Shown here piece after piece: positions 25,176-32,862 of a stretch of 64,000 nt of DNA. The stretch's first letter is position 1. Each line of letters opens with the position of its first letter. The notes under the pieces were generated by a model. It did not search any database. It saw nothing but the letters and a program-made list of their open reading frames with translations, and had not been told where the DNA came from. Origin of the DNA: Paucibacter_B soli. GTDB lineage: Bacteria > Pseudomonadota > Gammaproteobacteria > Burkholderiales > Burkholderiaceae_C. Made by a program: the position numbers and the translations under genes. The stretch is taken from contig NZ_JBBHJW010000014.1 in the NCBI RefSeq assembly GCF_037482845.1, forward strand, positions 42,111-106,110. Direction: 5' to 3'.

Positions 25176-25934
25176 TCAGGCGTGCGCCAGCAGCGCACGC
25201 ACGCGTGCCAGATCCTCGGGGGTGTCGACACCCGGCCCCGGCTGCTGCTCGCTCATGTGCACCGCGATGCGTTCGCCATGCCAGAGCACGCGCAGTTGCT
25301 CCAGCGCCTCGATCTGCTCCAAAGGGCTCACCGCTAGGCTGGGAAAGCGCCGCAGGAAGCCAGCGTGGTAGCCGTACAGGCCGACGTGACGCAGCACCGC
25401 ACCGGCATGCGGTTGCGCGCCGCCGCCGGGTGCATCGCGCCACCAGGGAATCGGCGCGCGCGAGAAGTACAGCGCCGTCTGGCGCGCATCGGTCACCAGC
25501 TTCACCACATTGGGGTTGGCAAATTCCTCGGCGTCGTGGATGGCATGCGCCACCGTGCTCATCACGCAGTCGGGCCGCTCGGCCAGCAGGGCCGCACAGG
25601 CGCGAATCATGGCCGGCTCGATCAGCGGCTCGTCGCCCTGCACGTTCACTACCAGGTCCTGGCCGTCCAGGCCAAGCAGGGAGCAGGCCTCGGCCAGGCG
25701 GTCGCTGCCGCTGGGGTGGTCGGCGCGCGTCAGCAGGGCACGCACGCCATGCGCGGCGCAGGCTGCCAATACCTCAGGCGCATCGCTTGCCACCACCACC
25801 TGCTCGGCGCCGGCGAGGGCGGCGCGCTGCGCCACCCGCACCACCATGGGCAGGCCATGGATGTCGGCCAGCGGCTTGTTGGGCAGCCGCGTCGAGGCCA
25901 GGCGCGCCGGGATGATGACGCTGAACTTCATCAT
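25176..25934 (-). CDS. kdsB: 3-deoxy-manno-octulosonate cytidylyltransferase (CMP-KDO synthetase)
   Basis: 252 aa. It activates KDO for lipopolysaccharide. It has the IIPARLASTRLPNKPLADI N-terminal nucleotide-binding motif, the VNVQGDEPLI metal site near 97-106 and the LRHVGLYGYHAGFL segment near 185. The ATG at 25934 overlaps the stop of the Trm112-like gene (ATGA); MKF one codon later is the alternative. The neighbouring lpxK is also a lipopolysaccharide gene. Confidence 0.96.
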   Translation of the reverse strand: MMKFSVIIPARLASTRLPNKPLADIHGLPMVVRVAQRAALAGAEQVVVASDAPEVLAACAAHGVRALLTRADHPSGSDRLAEACSLLGLDGQDLVVNVQGDEPLIEPAMIRACAALLAERPDCVMSTVAHAIHDAEEFANPNVVKLVTDARQTALYFSRAPIPWWRDAPGGGAQPHAGAVLRHVGLYGYHAGFLRRFPSLAVSPLEQIEALEQLRVLWHGERIAVHMSEQQPGPGVDTPEDLARVRALLAHA

Positions 25935-26143
25935 GCCGCGGGCATGCTCGGCCGCGTCGGCGCGGCGGACGCGGGATCGATGGCACGTGCCTCGTTTTCC
26001 AGCATCACCGGAATGCCGTCGCGCACCGGGAAGGCCAGGCGATCGGCGTGGCAGACCAGCTCGCGGCCGGTTTCGTGGCGCAGAAGTTCCAGCGGGCCCT
26101 TGCAGATGGGGCAGACCAGCATTTCCAGCAATCTTGTATCCAT
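25931..26143 (-). CDS. Trm112/YcaR-like small zinc-ribbon protein
   Basis: 70 aa. MDTRLLEMLVCPICKGPLEL has the CxxC pair C11/C14, and ELVCHADRLAFPVRDGIPVML has C31, the UPF0434/YcaR pattern normally found between lpxK and kdsB. Homologous Trm112 proteins are partners of methyltransferases; the bacterial role is unclear. The C-terminal 15 residues are variable. Five bases separate it from the lpxK stop. Confidence 0.92.
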   Translation of the reverse strand: MDTRLLEMLVCPICKGPLELLRHETGRELVCHADRLAFPVRDGIPVMLENEARAIDPASAAPTRPSMPAA

Positions 26144-26148
26144 GATCT

Positions 26149-27183
26149 CTAGCGCAGCAGCCCCTGCACCGCGGTGTGCAAGGCCTGCTGAAAAGCGTGT
26201 TCGGGGCTGAAGTCTAGCGCCACCACCCAGATCGGCGTGGCGCCGCAGCGCGCCGGGTCCAGCTTGACGGCATCCTTCTCGGTCACCAGCACCGCCGCCT
26301 TGCGGCCCGCCCAGGGCAGGGTAGCGAAGTCGTAATGATCCGGCAGCGGCAGCTCGTCGAAGCTCAGGCCCGCCTCGCGCAGCATCGCGAAGAAGCGCGC
26401 CGGCTGTGCCATGCCGGCCGCCGCCAGCAAGACCTGACCCCGCAGGGCTTGCAGGGCCGCGGCGCTGGCGGGCGCGCCCCGCCACCAGTCGGCCAGGCTG
26501 ACCGCGCCGCGCAGGCGCCGTTGCGCCACGAAGCCCGGCAGGGCGGTGCTGGGCCTGGCCGCGTTGTAGAGCACCAGCTGCGTCGTGGCACTGCCCGGCG
26601 GCGCCGGCAGGGGGCCGCGCTGGCGCAAGGGCCCGGCGGGCAGCAGGCGGCCGTTGCCCAGGCCGCGCTCGTCGAATACCAGCACGCTGAGTTGGCGCGG
26701 CAGGCACCAATGCTGCAGGCCGTCGTCGCTGATCAGGATCTGCAACTCCGGGTGGGCTTGCAGCAGCGCCCGTGCGGCGGCGCTGCGGTCGCGTCCCACC
26801 GCCACCGGCACGCGCGCACGCAGATGTATCAGCAGCGGCTCGTCGCCCACCTCGCGCGCCGATGATGCCGCGCTCACCAGGGCCAGCGGCTGCGTCTCGG
26901 CGCGGCCGTAGCCGCGCGAGATCACGCCGGCGCGCAGCTTCAGCGCCGCCAGTTGCTCCAGCAGGTAGAGGGTGGTGGGGGTCTTGCCGGCGCCGCCGAC
27001 GATCCAGTTGCCGACGACGATCACCGGCACCGGCAGGCTGGCGCTGCGCTTGAGCCGCAGCCGGTAGAGCAGCACGCGCAGGCGCAACAGGGCGGCGTGC
27101 AGAGCGCCCAGCGGGCGCAGGGCCTGGGCCAGCCAGTCCCTATCGTCGCGCCAGGCCGCCTGGATGCGCTCGGCCCAGCCCAT
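26149..27183 (-). CDS. lpxK: tetraacyldisaccharide 4'-kinase
   Basis: 344 aa. It phosphorylates the 4' position of the lipid A disaccharide precursor at the inner membrane. The Walker A-like VVGNWIVGGAGKTPT is at 57-70, the GVISRGYGR and VGDEPLL motifs follow, and SDDGLQHW gives the conserved aspartates and histidine. The first 45 residues form an amphipathic, Arg/Leu-rich membrane-binding region. It sits one base after exbD. Confidence 0.96.
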   Translation of the reverse strand: MGWAERIQAAWRDDRDWLAQALRPLGALHAALLRLRVLLYRLRLKRSASLPVPVIVVGNWIVGGAGKTPTTLYLLEQLAALKLRAGVISRGYGRAETQPLALVSAASSAREVGDEPLLIHLRARVPVAVGRDRSAAARALLQAHPELQILISDDGLQHWCLPRQLSVLVFDERGLGNGRLLPAGPLRQRGPLPAPPGSATTQLVLYNAARPSTALPGFVAQRRLRGAVSLADWWRGAPASAAALQALRGQVLLAAAGMAQPARFFAMLREAGLSFDELPLPDHYDFATLPWAGRKAAVLVTEKDAVKLDPARCGATPIWVVALDFSPEHAFQQALHTAVQGLLR

Positions 27184-27184
27184 T

Positions 27185-27607
27185 TCAGGGGCTGCCGGCA
27201 GTGGCCTGGCTGGCGAAGGTCAGGCGTGGCAGGCCGGCGCGGCGCGCGGCGTCCATCACATTGATCACCGCCTGGTGCGGTGTGGCGGCATCGGCCGAGA
27301 CGATCACCACCGCATCGCTGCGGCCCGCGGCGGCGGCGCGCAAGGCGCTGGCCAGCACCTCGACCGTGCGGCCATCCACCGCCTGGCGGTTGATGGCGTA
27401 GCGGCCCTCGGCCGACACGGCCACGATGACCTCGCCCGGCCGCTCCTTCATCTTCTCGGCATCGGCCGTGGGCAGGGTGATCTGCAACTCGGTGAAGCGC
27501 GAGTAGGTGGTGGACAGCATCAGGAAGATCAGGATCACCAACAGCACGTCGATAAAGGGGATCAGGTTGATCTCCGGCTCCTCCGAGCCGCGGCGGCGGA
27601 ACTTCAT
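27185..27607 (-). CDS. ExbD/TolR family biopolymer transport protein (lpxK-linked)
   Basis: 140 aa. A short basic N-terminus and a membrane helix with the conserved aspartate (INLIPFIDVLLVILIFLMLST) are followed by a periplasmic domain. The start ATG 27607 overlaps the exbB-like stop by 4 bases. This second ExbBD pair, placed before lpxK, is a common Burkholderiales arrangement and is distinct from the TonB-linked set at 20-22 kb. It could energise another TonB or envelope process; no tonB gene accompanies it. Confidence 0.92.
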   Translation of the reverse strand: MKFRRRGSEEPEINLIPFIDVLLVILIFLMLSTTYSRFTELQITLPTADAEKMKERPGEVIVAVSAEGRYAINRQAVDGRTVEVLASALRAAAAGRSDAVVIVSADAATPHQAVINVMDAARRAGLPRLTFASQATAGSP

Positions 27608-28245
27608 TTGCTGGCGGGCTGCAACGGCGGCAGGCAAAAGCGGCTCAGGTGCGAGAGAAAGCGCTCGCTGGCCTGTTCCATCTCCACCACATAGGCTTCC
27701 ACCCGGCCGCGGAAGTAGCGGTAGAACATCAGCGAGGGGATGGCGATGATGAGGCCGAAGGCGGTGTTGTAGAGCGCCACCGAAATACCGTGCGCCAGCA
27801 GCGTCGGGTTGTTGCCGGTGGGGCTCTGGCTGCCGAAGATCTCGATCATGCCCACCACCGTGCCCAGCAGGCCCAGCAACGGCGCCGCGGTGGCGATGGT
27901 GCCCAGGGTGTTGAGGTAGCGCTCCATCTGGTGGATGGCATGGCGGCCCGACAGCTCGAAGCTCTGGCGCAGGCGCGTCTCGGGAATGCGCGGCTCCAGG
28001 ATCACGGCGCGCAGGCCACTGGCCAGCACCTGGCCCAGCAGCGAGTTCTCGCTCAGCTTGCTGACCACGTCCAGGCTGGGCAGTTGCTGGCTGGTGACGC
28101 CCAGCACCTCGTCCAGCAGCTGGCCGGGTGCGACGCGCGCGGCGCGCAGGCTGGAGAAGCGTTCAATCACCAGGGCCAGGGCCACGACGGAGCACAGAAG
28201 CAGGGGCCAGATCGGCCAACCGGCGGCTTGTATGATCGAAAACAA
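27604..28245 (-). CDS. ExbB/TolQ family proton-channel protein (lpxK-linked)
   Basis: 213 aa. Three membrane helices: about 8-27 (GWPIWPLLLCSVVALALVIE), then 112-134 (ATAAPLLGLLGTVVGMIEIF) and 155-175. This is the short ExbB form without a signal-like extension, unlike the copy at 20.4 kb. It is the first gene of the exbB-exbD-lpxK-Trm112-kdsB-adk transcript, reading away from xseA. Confidence 0.93.
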   Translation of the reverse strand: MFSIIQAAGWPIWPLLLCSVVALALVIERFSSLRAARVAPGQLLDEVLGVTSQQLPSLDVVSKLSENSLLGQVLASGLRAVILEPRIPETRLRQSFELSGRHAIHQMERYLNTLGTIATAAPLLGLLGTVVGMIEIFGSQSPTGNNPTLLAHGISVALYNTAFGLIIAIPSLMFYRYFRGRVEAYVVEMEQASERFLSHLSRFCLPPLQPASK

Positions 28246-28624
28246 AGGCTACCCCTCTCAGGACTTGGTCGGCTTGTTCATGGTGCTCGGCGCCGCGCAA
28301 CAGGCGTGCCGCACTGCGGGGGCGATTATGGCCCCAAGCCCGGTGCTCCAAGACATGCGGCTGGGCGGATTTTGGTCAGGGTTTGTGCCTCCGAAGTCAT
28401 CCACTTTTGCTGTGGATAACTTTGTGCGTAACTGGGTCGGCATCGGTTGCGGAGCACACAGAATCGGGCCCAAGGACAAATTGCCTCATTTTTAAGCAGG
28501 AAAAAGCTCTTGAAATTCAAGCGTTTATGGCTCTGTGACGGTCTCGTGACGGCCCGCATGGGCCGCCAGGCCAGTGTTGGCGCGGCTGTGGAGTTCTGGA
28601 CCCGCGCCAGCATTGGGTTTGCGC
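28246..28624. other. 379-bp divergent control region between exbB and xseA
   Basis: No gene is visible. The region holds promoters for both directions, a perfect DnaA box (28411-28419) and an odd 13-bp palindrome CTTGAAATTCAAG at 28509-28521 closer to xseA. It is locally AT-richer than the flanks. Confidence 0.5.
28411..28419 (-). promoter_or_regulatory. DnaA box
   Basis: TGTGGATAA is an exact match, read on the minus strand as TTATCCACA. It is a single box, so control of a neighbouring promoter or titration of DnaA is more likely than an origin. A 9-mer can also occur by chance. Confidence 0.4.
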
Positions 28625-29926
28625 ATGGTTGAGCCCTTCAAACCCGCTCCAACACGGCTGGTCTGGGGCGTGCAGGCGCTGCTGACAGCGGTCTCCGACA
28701 GCCTCGCCAGCCGCTATGCCAACTGCACCGTCGAAGGCGAGTTGTCGGGGTTCACCCGTGCCGCCAGCGGCCATTGCTATTTCAGCCTCAAGGATGCCGA
28801 CGGTGCCACGGCGCTGCTGCGCTGCGCCATGTTCCGGCGCGCCGCCAGTCTGGTGGACTTTGCGCCGGGCGATGGCCACCGGGTCGAGGTGCGCGGCCGG
28901 CTGGCGCTCTACGAGCCGCGCGGCGAGCTGCAATTCGTCGTCGAGGCGATGCGCCGCGCCGGCGCCGGAGCGCTCTATGAGCAGTTCCTGCGCCTCAAGG
29001 CCAAGCTGGAGGCGCAGGGCCTGTTCGATGCCGATCGCAAGAGGCCCTTGCCGGCCTATGCGCGCCGCATCGGCGTCATCACCTCCAGCGCCGGTGCGGC
29101 CCTGCATGACGTGCTGACGGCGCTGCAAAGGCGTGCGCCGCATGTCGAGGTGTTCGTCTATCCGAGCCTGGTGCAGGGGCCCGAGGCGCCCGACAGCCTA
29201 GTGCGCGCGCTGCAGAGCGCCAACGAGCGTGGCGATGCCGACTTGCTGCTGCTGTGCCGCGGCGGCGGGTCGCTGGAGGACCTGTGGGCCTTCAACGACG
29301 AGCGCGTGGTGCGCGCGGTGGCCGCCTCGGCGCTGCCGGTGATCTGTGGCGTCGGCCACGAGACCGACTTCAGCCTGGCCGATCTGGCCGCCGACCTGCG
29401 CGCGCCCACCCCCACCGCGGCGGCGGAACTGGCGACGCCCTCGCGCTCATCCTGTCTGGATGCGCTGGACGCACTGGCACGCACGCTGCGGCGCCGGCTG
29501 GAGCAGCGCCTGGACGCCGCCGCCCAGCGCCTGGACCGCGTCGCCCTGCGGCTGGCGCGGCCCAGCGACAGCCTGACGCGCCAGCGCCGGCGCCTGGCCC
29601 TGCTGGCGCAGCGCTGGGGTCAGGTCTTGCCGCGGCTGCAAGGCCTGCAGGCGCAGACGCTCAGGCATCAGCAGCAAAGGCTTGCGCGCGTGCTGCCGCA
29701 GCAGCTCGAACGGCAGGCGCACCGGCTCGATGCCTTGGCGCAGCGCCTTGCCGCGCTGGACCCGCACCAGGTGCTGGCACGCGGCTATGCCTGGCTGGAC
29801 GACGGGCAGGGCAGGGCGCTGAGTTCGGTGCGGCAACTGCAGCTCGGCGCGGCCGTGCATGCGGTACTGGCGGACGGCCAGGCCGAACTGCAGGTGCTGG
29901 CCCTCAGTCCGGACCCCCAGAACTGA
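28625..29926 (+). CDS. xseA: exodeoxyribonuclease VII large subunit
   Basis: 433 aa. The N-terminal OB-fold (about 10-105) has TVEGELSGFTRAASGHCYFSLKD. The catalytic domain carries GVITSSAGAALHDV near 142 and the LCRGGGSLEDLWAFN and VGHETDFSLAD segments. A C-terminal coiled-coil region rich in Arg/Gln/Leu follows. The start ATG 28625 fits the family N-terminus; the upstream frame does not. The small subunit gene xseB is not adjacent. Confidence 0.96.
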   Translation: MVEPFKPAPTRLVWGVQALLTAVSDSLASRYANCTVEGELSGFTRAASGHCYFSLKDADGATALLRCAMFRRAASLVDFAPGDGHRVEVRGRLALYEPRGELQFVVEAMRRAGAGALYEQFLRLKAKLEAQGLFDADRKRPLPAYARRIGVITSSAGAALHDVLTALQRRAPHVEVFVYPSLVQGPEAPDSLVRALQSANERGDADLLLLCRGGGSLEDLWAFNDERVVRAVAASALPVICGVGHETDFSLADLAADLRAPTPTAAAELATPSRSSCLDALDALARTLRRRLEQRLDAAAQRLDRVALRLARPSDSLTRQRRRLALLAQRWGQVLPRLQGLQAQTLRHQQQRLARVLPQQLERQAHRLDALAQRLAALDPHQVLARGYAWLDDGQGRALSSVRQLQLGAAVHAVLADGQAELQVLALSPDPQN

Positions 29927-30008
29927 ATCCCCGCACCGGAAAAGGTCGGCCCAAGCTGCCTACAATCGCGCCGGTCTTTAGCCCCACTTGCGAATCAGAG
30001 GAGTCTCC

Positions 30009-30590
30009 ATGGAACATACCTTGCCCGCCTTGCCCTATGCCAAGGACGCACTGGCCCCCCACTACAGCGCCGAGACGCTGGAGTTCCACCACGGCAAGCA
30101 TCACAACGCCTATGTGGTGAACCTGAACAACCTGCAAAAGGGCACCGAGTTCGAGGCCATGGCGCTGGAAGAGATCGTCAAGAGGTCCAGCGGTCCGATC
30201 TACAACAACGCGGCCCAGATCTGGAACCACAGTTTCTTCTGGAACTGCATGAAGCCCAATGGCGGCGGTGCACCGAGCGGCGCGCTGGCGGACGCAATCA
30301 ACGCCAAGTGGGGCAGCTTCGACGCCTTCAAGGAAGCGTTCACCAAGAGCGCGGTGGGCAACTTCGGCTCGGGCTGGACCTGGCTGGTGAAGAAGGCCGA
30401 CGGTTCGGTGGACATCGTCAACACCGGCGCGGCCGGCACGCCGCTGACCACGGCCGACAAGGCGCTGCTGACCATCGACGTGTGGGAGCATGCCTACTAC
30501 ATCGACTACCGCAATCTGCGCCCGAAGTTCGTCGAGGCCTTCCTGAACCATCTGGTGAACTGGGAGTTCGCGCAGGCCAACTTCGCCTGA
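30009..30590 (+). CDS. sodB: superoxide dismutase, iron type
   Basis: 193 aa, cytoplasmic. The metal ligands are visible: H27 in LEFHHGKHHNAY, H in WNHSFFWNCM, and the D/H pair in IDVWEHAYYIDY. The NNAAQIWNH segment, with Gln in the active site at that position, favours the iron enzyme over the manganese one. It has a strong AGAGGAGT ribosome site. A -10-like TACAAT lies at 29962-29967. It stands alone with its own terminator. Confidence 0.95.
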   Translation: MEHTLPALPYAKDALAPHYSAETLEFHHGKHHNAYVVNLNNLQKGTEFEAMALEEIVKRSSGPIYNNAAQIWNHSFFWNCMKPNGGGAPSGALADAINAKWGSFDAFKEAFTKSAVGNFGSGWTWLVKKADGSVDIVNTGAAGTPLTTADKALLTIDVWEHAYYIDYRNLRPKFVEAFLNHLVNWEFAQANFA

Positions 30591-30611
30591 GCCAGGCTTT
30601 GTCCTTGCCGA

Positions 30612-30635
30612 GGCCGGTCGCTGACCGGCCTTTTT
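30612..30635 (+). terminator. terminator of sodB
   Basis: GGCCGGTC (30612-30619) pairs with GACCGGCC (30623-30630) over a 3-base loop, followed by TTTTT. Confidence 0.9.
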
Positions 30636-30671
30636 CATGGCCGACAATGCCGGCCACCTTGGAGGGCCCCG

Positions 30672-31373
30672 ATGCGAGTGTTGCTGGTCGAGGACGATGC
30701 CGCGCTGAGCCTGGGCGTGGCGCGCGCGCTGGAGCGCGAGGGTTGGCAGGTGGATGTGCTGGCCGACGGGCGCCAGGCGGCCGCGGCCGGCCTGGTGGCG
30801 CAGTTCGAGTTGGCGGTGCTGGACCTGGGCCTGCCCGGGCTGGATGGCATGGGCGTGCTGCGCGCCTGGCGTGCCCAGGGCGCCAAGCTGCCGGTGCTGC
30901 TGCTGACCGCCCGCGACGAGCTGGCGGATCGCGTCGGCGGGCTCAATGCCGGTGCCGACGACTATCTCGTCAAGCCCTTCGATCTGCCCGAGCTGATCGC
31001 GCGCCTGCGCGCCCTGCAGCGACGCGCCCAGGGGCGTGTCAGCGATACCTTGCAGCTCGGCGAGCTGCTGCTTGATCTGACGCACCGAGAGCTCTTGTTC
31101 CGCGGCGAGCCGGTGCGCCTGAGCCAGCGTGAATTCGCGCTCACCGAGATGTTGATGCAGCGCGCCGGCCGCGTAGTGGGCAAGGACGCTATCGTCGCGC
31201 GCCTGTCCAGCTGGGAGGCGGATTTCAGCGAGAACTCGGTCGAGGTCTATGTGCATCGCCTGCGCAAGCGCTTCGCCGAGCTGGGGGTGGAGATACGCAC
31301 GGTGCGCGGCTTCGGCTATGTGCTCGAGCCTGGTTCGCAGCCGCCTGGCACGGACGCGCCATATGCCAGCTAG
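30672..31373 (+). CDS. OmpR-family response regulator (TctD/QseB-like)
   Basis: 233 aa. The receiver domain (1-115) has the acidic pocket ED at 7-9, D51 in VLDLGLPG and K101 in YLVKPFDLPEL. A winged-helix DNA-binding domain (about 128-222) has LSQREFALTEMLMQRAG and NSVEVYVHRLRKR. It overlaps the following kinase by 11 bases. The target is unknown; the operon lies directly before ccoI, but an FNR box and a new promoter separate them. Confidence 0.93.
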   Translation: MRVLLVEDDAALSLGVARALEREGWQVDVLADGRQAAAAGLVAQFELAVLDLGLPGLDGMGVLRAWRAQGAKLPVLLLTARDELADRVGGLNAGADDYLVKPFDLPELIARLRALQRRAQGRVSDTLQLGELLLDLTHRELLFRGEPVRLSQREFALTEMLMQRAGRVVGKDAIVARLSSWEADFSENSVEVYVHRLRKRFAELGVEIRTVRGFGYVLEPGSQPPGTDAPYAS

Positions 31374-32766
31374 GCCGCCGAGCCTGCGCCGGCAGTTGCT
31401 GGCGCCCTTGGTCTGGATCTGGGCGCTGGCCATCGTGCTGGCTGCGGCCGGCGCCTATGGCCTGGCCAGCAGCAGCGCGAATGCCGCCTTCGACCGCGGG
31501 CTGCAGGACGAGACCAGCGCGCTGGCCGCCAAGATCGCATGGACCGATCGCGGCCCCTTGCTCGACATGAGCCCGCAGACCCTGGAACTGCTGACCTGGG
31601 ACAGCACCGAGCGCAACGCCTTCGTGGTGCTGGACGAGTCCGGACGCGTGCTGGCGGGCGACGGCGAGGTGCCGCGGCCCGAGCTGCGCCACCACAGCTT
31701 TGCCAGACCACTGCTGTTCGATGGCGAGTTCCAGGGCCAGTCGGTGCGTGGTGCGATGTTCTCGCTGACCTCGCCGATGCTGGATCGTTCGGTTTCCATC
31801 ATCGTGGTCGAGACGCGCGGCAAGCGCCAGCGCCTGGTGCGCGACGTGCTGGTAGCAATGGCACTGCCAACCCTGGCATTGGGCGGGCTGAGCATGGTGT
31901 TGCTGGCCTGGGGCATACGGCGCGGTCTGCAGCCCTTGCGCGAGGTGGCGCGTGAGGTCGCGCAGCGCGCCTCCAGCGATCTGCGCGCGCTGCCGATCGA
32001 GGGCGTGCCGGCCGAGGCGGTGCCGTTGATCGAGCGCATCAACACCTTGCTCAGCGACGTGCAGCATTCGGTGGCCCTGCAGCGGCGCTTTGTGGCCGAC
32101 GCCGCACACCAGATGCGCACCCCGGTGGCCGGCCTGCGCGTGCTGACCCAGGAGTTGGAGCAGGAACTCAAGGCCTTGCCCATGGCGGCTGGCAGCGCGC
32201 CGGCCTGGGAGCCGGTGCTGCGGGCGATGCTGCAGTCCAGCGAGCGCCTCGCCCGCCTAACAGGTCAGTTGCTGAGTCTGGCGCGCTCGGAAGCGGCGCT
32301 GGCCTTCGACGGCGAGCAAGGCCGCATGGACCTGCGCCCCATCCTGCGCGAGGCCGCCGCACCGCTGGCCCTGCGCGCGGCGCGCGAGGGCAAGAGCCTG
32401 AGCCTGGAAATGCCGATCCGGCCGGTGCTGGCCCAGGCCCATCCACTGTGGCTGGGCGAGGCGCTGGTGAACGTGCTGGACAACGCGCTGCGCTATGGCG
32501 GCCCGCACATTGTGCTGCGACTGGGTCTGGTGGAGGGGCAGGCGCAGCTCGATATCGAGGACGACGGTGAGGGCGTCGCGCCGCAAGATCTGCCGCGCCT
32601 GAGCGAAGCCTTCTGGCGCGGCGCGCGTGCCGACACACGCAACGACGGTGGCACCGGCCTGGGCCTGGCGATTGCCCATGAAATCATCAGCCGGCTGGGC
32701 GGCAACTGGGCCGCTTTCACCCGACCCGAGTTGCAGGGCTTTCGCATCCGCTGGCGCCTACCCTAG
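31363..32766 (+). CDS. sensor histidine kinase (TctE/QseC-like)
   Basis: 467 aa. Two membrane helices, about 17-37 and 163-187, enclose a 125-residue periplasmic sensor of the 2CSK_N type. A HAMP-like linker precedes H249 in FVADAAHQMRTPVAGL. The catalytic domain has NVLDNALRYGG, DDGEGV and GGTGLGLAIAHEI. ATG 31363 gives the expected basic N-terminus. In known TctE-like kinases the signals are carboxylates; no tricarboxylate transporter is adjacent here, so the signal is open. Confidence 0.93.
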   Translation: MPARPPSLRRQLLAPLVWIWALAIVLAAAGAYGLASSSANAAFDRGLQDETSALAAKIAWTDRGPLLDMSPQTLELLTWDSTERNAFVVLDESGRVLAGDGEVPRPELRHHSFARPLLFDGEFQGQSVRGAMFSLTSPMLDRSVSIIVVETRGKRQRLVRDVLVAMALPTLALGGLSMVLLAWGIRRGLQPLREVAREVAQRASSDLRALPIEGVPAEAVPLIERINTLLSDVQHSVALQRRFVADAAHQMRTPVAGLRVLTQELEQELKALPMAAGSAPAWEPVLRAMLQSSERLARLTGQLLSLARSEAALAFDGEQGRMDLRPILREAAAPLALRAAREGKSLSLEMPIRPVLAQAHPLWLGEALVNVLDNALRYGGPHIVLRLGLVEGQAQLDIEDDGEGVAPQDLPRLSEAFWRGARADTRNDGGTGLGLAIAHEIISRLGGNWAAFTRPELQGFRIRWRLP

Positions 32767-32783
32767 GCTTACCTGGGGAGCGC

Positions 32784-32797
32784 TTGACATTAGTCAT
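32784..32797 (+). promoter_or_regulatory. FNR-type box upstream of ccoI
   Basis: TTGAC-ATTA-GTCAT differs little from the symmetric FNR/ANR consensus. A -10-like TAGATT at 32819-32824 lies 31 bases from its centre, as expected for activation from about -41.5. The transcript would then start near 32832. Confidence 0.7.
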
Positions 32798-32862
32798 GAC
32801 GTCCGATGCGTTTGTGCGTAGATTACGGCCTGCCGCGCGCCTCGCGGCGCCAGACCTTGCTC

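Noticed and set aside
28411..28419. Replication origin at the DnaA box
   Set aside because: Only one box was noticed, with no dnaA/dnaN neighbours and no AT-rich unwinding region.
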